Assembly: GCA_023437715.1 (NCBI GenBank)
Contig: JAEZFK010000018.1
Span: 1-27,156 of the forward strand
Reading direction: 5' to 3'
Length of the DNA stretch: 27,156 nt
Source: Bacillota bacterium
GTDB taxonomy: Bacteria > Bacillota > Clostridia > Lachnospirales > Lachnospiraceae
How positions within the stretch are numbered: the first letter of the stretch is position 1; each line of letters starts with the position of its first letter. Positions 14,674 through 22,984 of the stretch are shown here, in pieces. The position numbers were made by a program, and so were the translations under genes. Below the pieces are notes generated by a model, which ran no database searches, was not told the DNA's origin, and saw nothing but the letters and a program-made list of their open reading frames with translations.

Positions 14674-15702
14674 ATGAGGCTTGCTTATGGTCAAATCCGG
14701 TCTGTGGATCATGAGATCCTGACCAATGCGCGGCAGATGGGGATCGACCGGGTCCAGTTTAATCTGCCGGTGGATTTACCGGCGGAGCGCTTCTGGAAGT
14801 ATGATGATCTGGCCAGATGGAAAGAAAGGTGCGACCGGTACGGCGTGATTGTAGAGGCCATGGAAAATATGCCCATTTCTTTTTATGATAAGGCAATGCT
14901 TGGACTTCCCGGAAAGGATGAGCAGATCGAGCATGTCTGCCAGTCCATCAGAAATCTGGGAAGGGCGGGTATTCCGGTGCTGGGCTATCATTTTTCCCCG
15001 TCCTTTGTGTGGCGCACCCAGAACGCTGCCCCCCTTGGACGGTACGGCTCTAAGGTCCAGGCCTTTGACCTTTCCGAGCAGGAAAAAGGCATCGATGACA
15101 TGGCGGATTTCGGACAAAGGCGGGATATTCCCATTCCGGATGCGGAAGTATTGTGGGAGAATTTTGAATATTTCATGAAACGTGTGCTGCCGGCAGCGGA
15201 GGAGGCGGGAGTGACCATGGCCCTTCATCCCGATGATCCTCCTATAGAAAGCTTATCCGGCATTGCCCGCTTATTTATCAGCCCGGAGGCTTACCGGCGG
15301 GCGGATGAGATGTTAAAAAGCCCCAACTGGGGTGTCCTGTTCTGTATCGGGACCTTTTCCCAGATGCAGGGCGGTGTAAAAAATATTTATGAAATGATCG
15401 ACGGTTTCGGACCGAGAAAAAAGCTTGTCTATGCCCATATGCGGGATGTGAAAGGAACGGTGCCGAAATTCCATGAGTGCTTTTTAGGGGAAGGAAATTT
15501 TGATCCCTTTGAAGTCGTATACCGGCTGATGCATTCCGGCTTTGACGGCTTTCTCGTCAGCGACCACGTTCCGGCCATCGAAGGAGACCGAGAATGGGGG
15601 CACCGGGTGAGATATGCGGATACGGCTTACATGAAAGGCCTGATGGAAGCAATTAAAAAAATGGAAGAAAAATCACCGCATGGGGAATGCGGACCGGTAT
15701 AG
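14674..15702 (+). CDS. uxuA: UxuA-family mannonate dehydratase
   Basis: UxuA converts D-mannonate to 2-keto-3-deoxy-D-gluconate using Fe2+/Mn2+. This 342-residue protein keeps the metal ligands at the expected places: His185 (MALHPDDPP), Cys224 (LFCIGTFSQ), His255 (YAHMRDVKG) and Asp297 (VSDHVPAIEGD). It also has the GEGNFDPFEV and WGHR segments. It is slightly shorter than the 350-395 residues of well-known members. GGAGG precedes the ATG at 14674. It follows another, structurally unrelated, sugar-acid dehydratase by 25 bases, so at least one of the two probably works on an acid other than mannonate. Confidence 0.85.
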   Translation: MRLAYGQIRSVDHEILTNARQMGIDRVQFNLPVDLPAERFWKYDDLARWKERCDRYGVIVEAMENMPISFYDKAMLGLPGKDEQIEHVCQSIRNLGRAGIPVLGYHFSPSFVWRTQNAAPLGRYGSKVQAFDLSEQEKGIDDMADFGQRRDIPIPDAEVLWENFEYFMKRVLPAAEEAGVTMALHPDDPPIESLSGIARLFISPEAYRRADEMLKSPNWGVLFCIGTFSQMQGGVKNIYEMIDGFGPRKKLVYAHMRDVKGTVPKFHECFLGEGNFDPFEVVYRLMHSGFDGFLVSDHVPAIEGDREWGHRVRYADTAYMKGLMEAIKKMEEKSPHGECGPV

Positions 15703-15722
15703 CCGGAGAAAGAGAGGATATT

Positions 15723-16199
15723 ATGAGCTGTCCGATACCGGATTTACATGTGGCGCAAATCGGCTTTTTAGTGAAGGATATTGAAAAAACGAAGCTGGAG
15801 TTTGCCCGCTTTTTTGATGTGGAGGTGCCTCCGACGGTTTTAAGCGGAGAATATGAGGTGACGAAGGTGGAATACCGGGGGAAGCCTGCGCCGGAGGCTC
15901 AGTGCAAGATGACATTTTTTTATTTTGGCGAGCTGCAGATGGAACTGATCGAACCGAATGAGGCTCCCAGTGCCTGGCGGGAACATTTGGAAAAATATGG
16001 GGAAGGAATTCATCATCTTGCATTTAACGTAAAAGGCATGAAGATGCAGATTGAAAACTGTGAGCGATGGGGGATGGAGCTGCTTCAAAAGGGTGAATAC
16101 CGCAGAGGCGACGGACGCTATGCATTTTTGGATGCATCGGACAGCTTAAAAATGGTGGTGGAGCTTTTGGAACGGGATGAGGATTCCCCATATAAGTAG
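15723..16199 (+). CDS. VOC-family (glyoxalase/methylmalonyl-CoA epimerase-like) protein
   Basis: A 158-residue vicinal-oxygen-chelate protein with two beta-alpha-beta-beta-beta repeats: VAQIGFLVKDIEKTKLEFARFF, LQMELIEPNE, GEGIHHLAFNVKGMKMQIE and LKMVVELLE. Metal-ligand candidates include the His in IHHLAF and Glu in MELIEP and VVELLE. The usual first histidine (HIGxxV) is replaced by Gln (AQIGFLV). VOC enzymes catalyse epimerisation, isomerisation or ring cleavage through metal-bound enolates. Placed between the mannonate dehydratase and beta-glucosidase genes, it may act on a keto-sugar or keto-acid intermediate (inference). Confidence 0.75.
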   Translation: MSCPIPDLHVAQIGFLVKDIEKTKLEFARFFDVEVPPTVLSGEYEVTKVEYRGKPAPEAQCKMTFFYFGELQMELIEPNEAPSAWREHLEKYGEGIHHLAFNVKGMKMQIENCERWGMELLQKGEYRRGDGRYAFLDASDSLKMVVELLERDEDSPYK

Positions 16200-16207
16200 G
16201 AGGATAC

Positions 16208-17572
16208 ATGAAAAAATTTCCAAGTGATTTTATTTGGGGAGCGGCTACGGCATCCTACCAGGTGGAGGGAGCCGCAGGAGAGGATGGACGGGGAGAAACC
16301 ATATGGGACCGTTACTGCCGCATTCCCGGCAACGTAATGAACGGAGATAGCGGAGATATCGCCTGCGACCATTATCACCGGTACAAAGAGGATGTGGCGC
16401 TGATGAAAAAAATGGGGCTGAAAGCCTACCGGTTTTCCATTGCATGGTCCAGGATACTTCCCAAAGGCCGCAAAATGGCGGATGCTGCGGACCAAGGGAT
16501 CAATCAGAAAGGGCTTGCATTTTATTCGGACATGGTAGATGAGCTGCTTGGGGCAGGGATCACGCCCTATGTCACCCTGTATCACTGGGATTTACCCCAG
16601 GCCCTGCAGGATATGGGCGGCTGGGCAAACGAAGAAATGCCACAGTATTTTCTGGAGTACAGTAAGATTTTGTTTCAGGCGCTGGGGGACCGGGTCAGGC
16701 ACTGGATCACCTTAAATGAGCCCTACTGTGTGGCTTTTCTGGGAAATTATGAAGGAAGGATGGCCCCTGGGCTCCATGATTTTTCCACGGCTCTCAGGGT
16801 GGCCTACTACCAGTATCTGGGACATGGGCTGGTGGTAAAGCATTTCCGGGAATCCTCCATGGAAGGAGAGATCGGAATCGTCTTAAACCTCATGGGACGG
16901 CTTCCCCTGTCGGACTCTGCCGGGGATATGGAGGCGGCAAAACGGGCGGATGGATATTTGAACCGGTGGTTTTTGGATCCGCTGATCCGCGGGACCTATC
17001 CCCAGGATATGATCGATTGGTATGTGAGCCAGGGCGTGGTCTTACCGGAATTTAAGAAAGAGGAGATGGAAATCATCCGACAGAGGCTGGATTTCATCGG
17101 TCTGAATTACTATAATGATTTTCATGTAACCCAGGACTTGTCAAAATGGCCGATTGGATTTAAGATCCAGAATCCCAAGTATGTTCCTGTCAATGACCGG
17201 AACTGGCCGGTGACGGAACAGGGCTTTGCCGATATGCTCATCCGCATGAAGGAAGAATATGGAATAGAAAAAATTATGATTTCAGAAAACGGGACTTCTT
17301 TTCCGGATGTGGTAAGCCTGGATCATACGGTGGAGGACGGAGCGCGGAAGGACTATTTAAGAAGGCATTTGCTTGCTCTTCATCAGGCCATGGAAGCGGG
17401 GGTAGGGGTGACCGGATATTTCCTGTGGTCCCTTTATGATAATTTTGAGTGGTCCAACGGGTATTCCAGCCGGTTTGGAATCGTATTTGTGGATTTTGCC
17501 ACAGGAGAGCGGATTGTAAAGGAAAGCGGTCACTGGTACAGCGGCGTGATTGCCCGAAACGGTGTGGAATAG
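16208..17572 (+). CDS. GH1 family beta-glucosidase, intracellular
   Basis: A 454-residue glycoside hydrolase family 1 enzyme at full length, without a signal peptide. Acid/base Glu171 is in TLNEP and nucleophile Glu360 in ISENGTS. Substrate-pocket motifs are FIWGAATASYQVEGA, YRFSIAWSRI and YHWDLPQAL. The C-terminal NFEWSNGYSSRFG carries the Glu-Trp pair typical of enzymes on unphosphorylated beta-glucosides, and the Ser-Lys-Tyr phosphate-binding loop of 6-phospho-beta-glucosidases is not seen. This fits uptake by the ABC importer rather than a PTS. AGGAGG precedes the ATG. It likely releases a hexose (or modified hexose) from an imported glycoside. Confidence 0.93.
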   Translation: MKKFPSDFIWGAATASYQVEGAAGEDGRGETIWDRYCRIPGNVMNGDSGDIACDHYHRYKEDVALMKKMGLKAYRFSIAWSRILPKGRKMADAADQGINQKGLAFYSDMVDELLGAGITPYVTLYHWDLPQALQDMGGWANEEMPQYFLEYSKILFQALGDRVRHWITLNEPYCVAFLGNYEGRMAPGLHDFSTALRVAYYQYLGHGLVVKHFRESSMEGEIGIVLNLMGRLPLSDSAGDMEAAKRADGYLNRWFLDPLIRGTYPQDMIDWYVSQGVVLPEFKKEEMEIIRQRLDFIGLNYYNDFHVTQDLSKWPIGFKIQNPKYVPVNDRNWPVTEQGFADMLIRMKEEYGIEKIMISENGTSFPDVVSLDHTVEDGARKDYLRRHLLALHQAMEAGVGVTGYFLWSLYDNFEWSNGYSSRFGIVFVDFATGERIVKESGHWYSGVIARNGVE

Positions 17573-17585
17573 GAGGGATTTGTTT

Positions 17586-18719
17586 ATGGAGAAAGTGAAA
17601 GTAGCGGTTGTGGGCTGCGGGGTCATCAGCCGGATCTATTTTGAGAACATGACCCGCCGGTTTTCGATCTTGGAGGTGGCGGGCTGCTGTGATTTAAATC
17701 AGGAGGCGGCAGAACGGACTGCAGAGGAATTCGGAATCCGGAAGCTTACCATGGAAGAAATCCTGGCAGATGAATCCATTGAGATTATAGTAAATCTGAC
17801 CAATCCCTCCGCCCATTATGAGGTGATCAAAAGGCTTCTCACCCACGGAAAGCATGTGTATACGGAAAAGGTTCTGGCAGTGGAGCTGGCCCAGGCAAAG
17901 GAGCTTAAGGAGCTGGCGGATGAGAAAGGGGTCTTTTTATGCGCCGCACCGGACACCTTTTTGGGAGCGGCAGCCCAGACTGCCAGGCTTGCGGTGGAAA
18001 GCGGACTGATCGGAGAGGTGACCTCCTGCGTTGCCGTTTTGCAGCGGGATGCCGCCCTTCTTGCGGAAAAGTTCCCTTACACGGCAAGGGCCGGCGGCGG
18101 GATCGGGATCGATGTGGGCATTTATTACATAACAGAGCTGCTCAGCCTGTTAGGGCCGGTGTCGGAGGTATGCGGGATGAGCAAGACCCATTCTCCCCAC
18201 CGGACCCATTATTTCACCTCCAAGGGGCAGTTGGGGGAGCCTTATACCATAACGAGCGAAACCCTTCTGGCAGGAACGGTGCAGTTTGAAAGCGGCGCCG
18301 TCGGAAGCCTGCATTTTAATTCTGCCAGCATTCGCTTAGAGAGACCGTCGGTGGTGCTCTATGGCACAGAGGGAATACTTTCCCTGCCGGATCCAAATAT
18401 GTTCGGAGGCTCGGTTCGGATTATTGCAAAGGGCCAGGAGGAGCCTTATATTCTTCCCCATACCCATGCTTATGACGGCGACGACCGGGGAATCGGCGTG
18501 GCGGAAATGGCCTGGTCCCTGCGGAAAGGACGCATTCCACGGACGAATAAGGAACTGTGCTATCATGCCCTGGAGGTACTGAACGGTATTTTAATCAGCG
18601 GACAGACCGGCCGGTTTTATGAGGTCGCTTCCAGATTTGAAAAGCAGCCTCCCCTGCCCAGGGGATTTCTTGGGGCTAAGTATGCCATGTCCGAGGAGGA
18701 GGTTTCCCTTGCTTTTTAG
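17586..18719 (+). CDS. Gfo/Idh/MocA-family oxidoreductase 1
   Basis: A 377-residue NAD(P)-dependent sugar oxidoreductase. The N-terminal Rossmann motif reads VAVVGCGVISRIYFEN and the catalytic-lysine motif VYTEKVLAVE has Lys95, with Val in place of the usual Pro of EKP. A DVGIYY motif (Asp176, Tyr180) stands where many members have DxGxH. Tyr at this place is known from glucose-fructose oxidoreductase and dihydrodiol dehydrogenase branches. The family oxidises hydroxyls of sugars, inositols and glycosides, sometimes at C3 as a step of oxidative glycoside cleavage. The start at 17586 has AGGAGG upstream. It is 13 bases after the beta-glucosidase stop. Confidence 0.85.
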   Translation: MEKVKVAVVGCGVISRIYFENMTRRFSILEVAGCCDLNQEAAERTAEEFGIRKLTMEEILADESIEIIVNLTNPSAHYEVIKRLLTHGKHVYTEKVLAVELAQAKELKELADEKGVFLCAAPDTFLGAAAQTARLAVESGLIGEVTSCVAVLQRDAALLAEKFPYTARAGGGIGIDVGIYYITELLSLLGPVSEVCGMSKTHSPHRTHYFTSKGQLGEPYTITSETLLAGTVQFESGAVGSLHFNSASIRLERPSVVLYGTEGILSLPDPNMFGGSVRIIAKGQEEPYILPHTHAYDGDDRGIGVAEMAWSLRKGRIPRTNKELCYHALEVLNGILISGQTGRFYEVASRFEKQPPLPRGFLGAKYAMSEEEVSLAF

Positions 18720-18765
18720 CGGAAGCCTTGACAGTGGAAACAATGGTTTGATTCAGGAGGTGCTT

Positions 18766-19746
18766 ATGAATAAAATTCGCTTTGGGATCATCGGAACCGG
18801 AGGTATTGCATCGAAGTTCGCTCAGGCTCTTTCCATGAGTGAAAACGCCGTGCCTGCGGCTGTGTCATCCCGCAACGAGGAAAATGGAAAGAGATTTGCC
18901 GCCCAGAACGGGATCGGGCAGGTCTATGTGGGGGCCGGGGAGATGGTACAGGCGCCGGGTCTGGATGTGATCTATGTGGCGACGCCCCATCCCTTCCATT
19001 TTGAAAATTGTATGCTTGCGCTGAAAGCAGGAAAGCATGTGCTCTGTGAAAAGCCTATGGTGACAAAAAAGGCTGATGCAGAAGCACTGTTCGCTGAGGC
19101 GAAAAAGAATCATGTACTTTTAATGGAAGGCATGTGGTCCCGCTTCCTGCTCAATGCAGAAAAAGCAAAGGAATGGATTCAGTCCGGCAGGATCGGAAAG
19201 GTCACGTTTATTGACGGGATATTCTCCTTTGCGGTGGATGAAAGAAACCCTAAGCCCCGGCTGGTTGATCCCAAATTGGGAGGCGGCTCCCTGTGGGATT
19301 TAGGTGTCTATACCGTGGAAATGGCATCCTACTTTGCAGGTGCCAATCCCTCCGGCTGGGAAGGGCTTGTGACCGACTATTGCTACGGTACGGATGGAGC
19401 GGCCGTGATGGCCCTTTCTTATCCCGGAGACATTCTGGCTACCCTGCGGACAGGGATTGTGTGTGATGCGCCTGCGGAGATGACGATTCTTGGAACGAAG
19501 GGAAGGATTGAGCTGCCCCTGTTTTATCTGGGCAATGAAGCAAGGCTCTATGAGGGAAATGAATTGAAAGAAACTCTCCAAAGCTCCTTTGAGCTGCCGG
19601 AAGGCTTTTTGTGGCAGATCGAAGCGGTGGTCCGGTATGTCCGGGAGGGGATTACCGAAAGTCCGGTGGTAAAGCCGGAGGATACGATTGCAACCACAGA
19701 GATTCTGGAAGGCATGATGCACCGGTTTTATCCGGAGCTTTATTGA
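18766..19746 (+). CDS. Gfo/Idh/MocA-family oxidoreductase 2
   Basis: A 326-residue paralogous oxidoreductase, clearly distinct from its neighbour. Rossmann motif GIIGTGGIASKFAQAL, canonical CEKPM with Lys96, and GGGSLWDLGVYTVEM with Asp178 and Tyr182. It looks closest to the dihydrodiol dehydrogenase-like branch. AGGAGG precedes the ATG at 18766; the gap from oxidoreductase 1 is 46 bases. Two such enzymes in one operon suggest oxidation and later reduction at the same or different carbon (inference). Confidence 0.85.
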   Translation: MNKIRFGIIGTGGIASKFAQALSMSENAVPAAVSSRNEENGKRFAAQNGIGQVYVGAGEMVQAPGLDVIYVATPHPFHFENCMLALKAGKHVLCEKPMVTKKADAEALFAEAKKNHVLLMEGMWSRFLLNAEKAKEWIQSGRIGKVTFIDGIFSFAVDERNPKPRLVDPKLGGGSLWDLGVYTVEMASYFAGANPSGWEGLVTDYCYGTDGAAVMALSYPGDILATLRTGIVCDAPAEMTILGTKGRIELPLFYLGNEARLYEGNELKETLQSSFELPEGFLWQIEAVVRYVREGITESPVVKPEDTIATTEILEGMMHRFYPELY

Positions 19747-19755
19747 GGAATGGAT

Positions 19756-20871
19756 ATGAAAGATTATTTAAAGGAATACGGCATCACTCCCTATATCAAC
19801 GCCCATGATACCATCACCCTTTATGGCGGCAGCCGTATGCCGGAGGAAGCAAAGGAGGCCATGGACCAGATTTCCCGGGTGTTTGTAGATATGGACCAGC
19901 TGCAGCAGACCCTGGGCCGCCACATTGCCTCCGTGACCCATAATGAGGGCGCATACATCGCAAACAGCGCAGCAGGCGCTATCAAGCTCTGCACCGCAGT
20001 CTGTCTTGCCAGGGGAGAGGAAAGCTTTTATAAGAATCTGCCCGATACGAAAGGGCTGCCTGCCGATGAGATTGTGGTCATTCATGCCCAGCACAATTGC
20101 TATGACAAGGCGATTGAAGCGGCGGGCGCCAGGCTCCGGCTGGTAGGAGACGCGGATGAAATCCTGCCCTTTGATTTAAAGGCCGCTGTTTCCGAGCGGT
20201 GCGCTGCCGTTTATTATTTTCCCGCATCCATTTACAGGCGGGGCTCTATGCCCCTTTCCCAAGTGGTCCGGATCGCCCATGAACAGGGCGTGCCAGTGGT
20301 CGTGGATGCAGCCGCCCAGCTGCCGCCGGTGGAAAACCTCTGGCGGTTCACCGGGGAAGGGGCGGACCTGGTCATATTCAGCGGCGGAAAGACCCTGATG
20401 GGCCCACAAAGCTCCGGCCTGATCCTTGGAAAGCTGGCCCTCATCGAGGACTGCCTCCGGTTCGGTTCTCCCGCCCATGGCATCTGCCGGGATTCCAAGG
20501 TTTCCCGTGAGGGGATGATTGGACTTGCGGCAGCCATTGACCGGTATCTGGCATTGGATCAGAGAGAGGAGCGAAAGCGCATGTCTGACCGGGTGGACCG
20601 TCTGATCCGGGCCATGAGCGAATCAGGGCTTTACCAGCCTTACCGGAAGGAGCATGGCTCTGTAGGGCAGGATTATCCCAGGGCCTTTGCCCGTATTTCT
20701 CCTCCTTATACGCCGGGGGATATCGTTTCCAGGATGAAGGAACGTGGTATTTTTATCGGGGAGGACCGGATGGACTGCGCAATCTATATAAGTCCCCTGA
20801 ATTTGACTGATGAGGAATGTATCACCGTAGGGCTCTGCTTGAAGGAAATCGGTAAAAATATTACCCTCTGA
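19756..20871 (+). CDS. SelA/DgaE-like PLP-dependent enzyme
   Basis: A 371-residue fold-type I PLP protein of the SelA-like group (not a true selenocysteine synthase, which is about 460 residues). Features are YINAHDTITLYGGSRMPEEAKEAM at the N-terminus, the conserved VVVDAAAQLPP with PLP-binding Asp184, and IFSGGKTLMGPQSSGLILG with Schiff-base Lys212. DgaE-type relatives eliminate ammonia from 2-amino-2-deoxy sugar acid phosphates. I prefer the ATG at 19756 (GAGG seven bases upstream) over that at 19750, which the Shine-Dalgarno touches. Last gene of the rightward operon. An ammonia-eliminating reaction would match the Rid and amidohydrolase genes across the promoter region (inference). Confidence 0.75.
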   Translation: MKDYLKEYGITPYINAHDTITLYGGSRMPEEAKEAMDQISRVFVDMDQLQQTLGRHIASVTHNEGAYIANSAAGAIKLCTAVCLARGEESFYKNLPDTKGLPADEIVVIHAQHNCYDKAIEAAGARLRLVGDADEILPFDLKAAVSERCAAVYYFPASIYRRGSMPLSQVVRIAHEQGVPVVVDAAAQLPPVENLWRFTGEGADLVIFSGGKTLMGPQSSGLILGKLALIEDCLRFGSPAHGICRDSKVSREGMIGLAAAIDRYLALDQREERKRMSDRVDRLIRAMSESGLYQPYRKEHGSVGQDYPRAFARISPPYTPGDIVSRMKERGIFIGEDRMDCAIYISPLNLTDEECITVGLCLKEIGKNITL

Positions 20872-20886
20872 CCGGCAGTGAGCCGG
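20872..20886 (+). other. Hairpin at the end of the catabolic operon
   Basis: CCGGC / GCCGG with a 5-base loop immediately after the stop codon. The following sequence is AT-rich but not a clean T run, so it is at best a weak terminator between convergent genes. Confidence 0.35.
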
Positions 20887-20914
20887 AAGATATATTATAT
20901 TTTAGGAAAATGTT

Positions 20915-22342
20915 TTATTTCTTTTTCTTGTCCGGATCGTAGATTTCTTCCGAAAATTCCGTTAAAATACGGCGGCGCTCCGGTGTTCCTGCCGGATATT
21001 GCTTCTGTTGGGGCAGCTTGCGTTTGCTTGCTGCCTTTACAATTGTATAGCAGACCGTAAAGAAAGCCACGAGAACGATGCCTGCAAGGAAACCTAAGGT
21101 CTGTCCTTTTAAAAACGGCATGCTGAACAGGGCGATGATCAGTCCGGCCATGGTAAACAGGGAGCTGTAGGGAAATCCGCACAGGCGGCAGTTTCCTTCC
21201 GGTTTCCCGTTCTTTTTCCGGAAACGGATATGGGTATACATGAGCACAATATAAGTGAAAAGCAACGCGAATCCTCCGGAGCTGATCAAAAACAGATAGA
21301 TCTCGGGAAGAAACAATCCGACATACAGAAACAGCATCATGGACAAACCGGAAAATAAGATTCCCCGGTAGGGAACATCGGTTTTATCCCTTAGAAATCC
21401 AGGACCAAGCCCGTCATCCACGAGAGAACGGAGCATTCTTCCGATTCCAAACATGGCAGCTAGCATGGTAGACAAAATTGCGCTGATCAATATAACCGTC
21501 ATGGCAGTGCCGGCCCAGGTCATTTGATAGTGGTTTAGGGCCGTAACCATAGGGCTGACGTTTTCGCTTAAGGATGCGCTGGGGACCAGAAGCAAAAGAA
21601 CTGAAATACACAGAATGTAAAGTGCCACGAGCCAGAAAACCGTCAGGTGGATTGCCCGGGGCACATTTTTTTGTTTGTTTTCTGTTTCACTGGCAGCCAG
21701 TCCGATGATTTCAAAGCCTGCATAGGTGAATAAAACGATGAGCATGCTTCCTGCCAGGCTTTTTAAGCCGCCGGGGAGAAATGGCTCCGACCGCAATATG
21801 CTGGTCCCTAAGGGACGGGAGCCCGGTAAGACACCCAAAACGATTGTGGCGCCTAAGATAATAAATCCCATAATCGCTATAATCTTTATTGCTGACAGAA
21901 TGCTTTCCAGATGGCTTAGCTGTTTTGCACCCAGAAGGTTTAATAACGTCACCCCCACGATCAGAGCGGTGCCCAGGATTGGGATTGAGGCGGACGGAAA
22001 CCATGTCCGGAGCAGTAAGGAAACTGCGGTAGCCTCACTGGACATGGAAATGACCATTCCGGTCCAATAGACCCAGCCTACCACAAAGCCTGTGCCGTTG
22101 TTTATATACTGAGACGCAAATGTCCGGAAAGAAGCGGAATCCGGATTGGATACCGTCATTTCCGAAAGGGCAAAAAGGATGAAATAAACCATAACAGCGC
22201 AAATCAGATAAGAAAGAATAATTGCCGGCCCGGCAGCCTGTATGGCAACCGATGAGCCTAAAAAAAAGGAACCGCCGATCACGGTTCCCAGAGCCATCAT
22301 CGTTAAGCGGCCTGCAGTAAGACCATTTGCTTTATTTTTCAT
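20915..22342 (-). CDS. APC-family amino acid permease
   Basis: A 475-residue membrane protein with about twelve predicted transmembrane segments. The first segment has the APC signature LTMMALGTVIGGSFFLGSS (the GxxIGxG-like substrate site), and TYAGFEIIGLAASETENKQKNVPRAI is the conserved TM6-loop pattern of the amino acid transporter family. It probably imports an amino acid by proton symport; the specific substrate cannot be told. It is convergent with the catabolic operon and separated from it by 43 bases. GAGGA lies six bases before the ATG. It seems to be a stand-alone gene. Confidence 0.88.
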   Translation of the reverse strand: MKNKANGLTAGRLTMMALGTVIGGSFFLGSSVAIQAAGPAIILSYLICAVMVYFILFALSEMTVSNPDSASFRTFASQYINNGTGFVVGWVYWTGMVISMSSEATAVSLLLRTWFPSASIPILGTALIVGVTLLNLLGAKQLSHLESILSAIKIIAIMGFIILGATIVLGVLPGSRPLGTSILRSEPFLPGGLKSLAGSMLIVLFTYAGFEIIGLAASETENKQKNVPRAIHLTVFWLVALYILCISVLLLLVPSASLSENVSPMVTALNHYQMTWAGTAMTVILISAILSTMLAAMFGIGRMLRSLVDDGLGPGFLRDKTDVPYRGILFSGLSMMLFLYVGLFLPEIYLFLISSGGFALLFTYIVLMYTHIRFRKKNGKPEGNCRLCGFPYSSLFTMAGLIIALFSMPFLKGQTLGFLAGIVLVAFFTVCYTIVKAASKRKLPQQKQYPAGTPERRRILTEFSEEIYDPDKKKK

Positions 22343-22613
22343 AGGATTCCTCGCTTTTGATTTTTGTATTATTATTTCAGATAACGGAAAAGTTATTCGA
22401 AATGTTGAAAATACAATTATAAAGCAGAATCTCAGAAAAAATAAAAAAACACAGTATCAGAATGAACCCATGCGAAATAATAAATCACCCGCTGTGGGGG
22501 CGCAATAAAAATAGAATCCTATCGAAGTTATAACATAAAATCCGTGATAAAACGCAAGAAAAGTAATTAAAGACATAAAAAAAGCAGGAAAAAGAAAAAT
22601 GAAACGCTTTTTA

Positions 22614-22642
22614 TTGACAAAAAAGAGATAAAAGAATAAAAT
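22614..22642 (+). promoter_or_regulatory. Strong sigma-A-type promoter for the mod operon
   Basis: TTGACA, a 17-base spacer and TAAAAT: a near-consensus vegetative promoter. It faces modA 340 bases downstream, so the message would carry a leader of about 335 bases. The preceding 22343-22613 is AT-rich and shows nothing I can name. Confidence 0.75.
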
Positions 22643-22748
22643 GTGGCTTAAAATTAAATGCAGCCGCAGGAAAGGGGTATTCCAGCTCCAAACTGTGGAT
22701 TCCGATGTGCTTTATATTTATAGATCTTTTTCTGATTTCTTTTGCAAA

Positions 22749-22893
22749 GGGGCAATGTCCTATATCTGTAGGGAACTTGCTCCGCCTCTGATATTATCCT
22801 TTCATAAATCCCAACAGATACAGGATAAAGTGTCTAAATGTGCAATTGCGGACACGGCCGGCGTATTCTTTTAAATGCATGCTGTAAGATGCA
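22749..22893 (+). promoter_or_regulatory. Structured 5' leader of the mod operon
   Basis: Consecutive stem-loops: GGGGCAA/TTGCTCC enclosing CCTA/TAGG (22749-22783), TTATCCT/AGGATAA (22794-22828), GTGTC/GACAC (22830-22855) and TGCAT/ATGCA (22876-22893). No clear T-tract terminator follows. Molybdenum-cofactor (Moco) riboswitches are known before mod and moa genes, but I cannot match the Moco consensus by eye. Confidence 0.45.
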
Positions 22894-22920
22894 CCAATAT
22901 GGGCGGACAGGCGGATCAGT

Positions 22921-22932
22921 CCTGAATTCAGG
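22921..22932. promoter_or_regulatory. 12-bp perfect palindrome upstream of modA
   Basis: CCTGAATTCAGG, 52 bases before the modA start and far downstream of the promoter. It could be a repressor site or part of the leader structure. It does not resemble the ModE operator. Confidence 0.35.
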
Positions 22933-22984
22933 CCATACAGGCAAACTGTTTCTATAAATTATAAAAATCAGGAGGACAGAAATT

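Noticed and set aside
19750..19755. Earlier ATG for the DgaE-like gene
   Set aside because: The Shine-Dalgarno GAGGA runs into it; the ATG six bases later has normal spacing.
22641..22874. 77-codon open frame in the mod leader
   Set aside because: Its ATG overlaps the predicted -10 box, so it would not be on the transcript. It lacks a ribosome site and its composition is unlike a real protein.
22921..22932. ModE operator upstream of modA
   Set aside because: The palindrome CCTGAATTCAGG does not resemble the ModE consensus and lies well downstream of the promoter.
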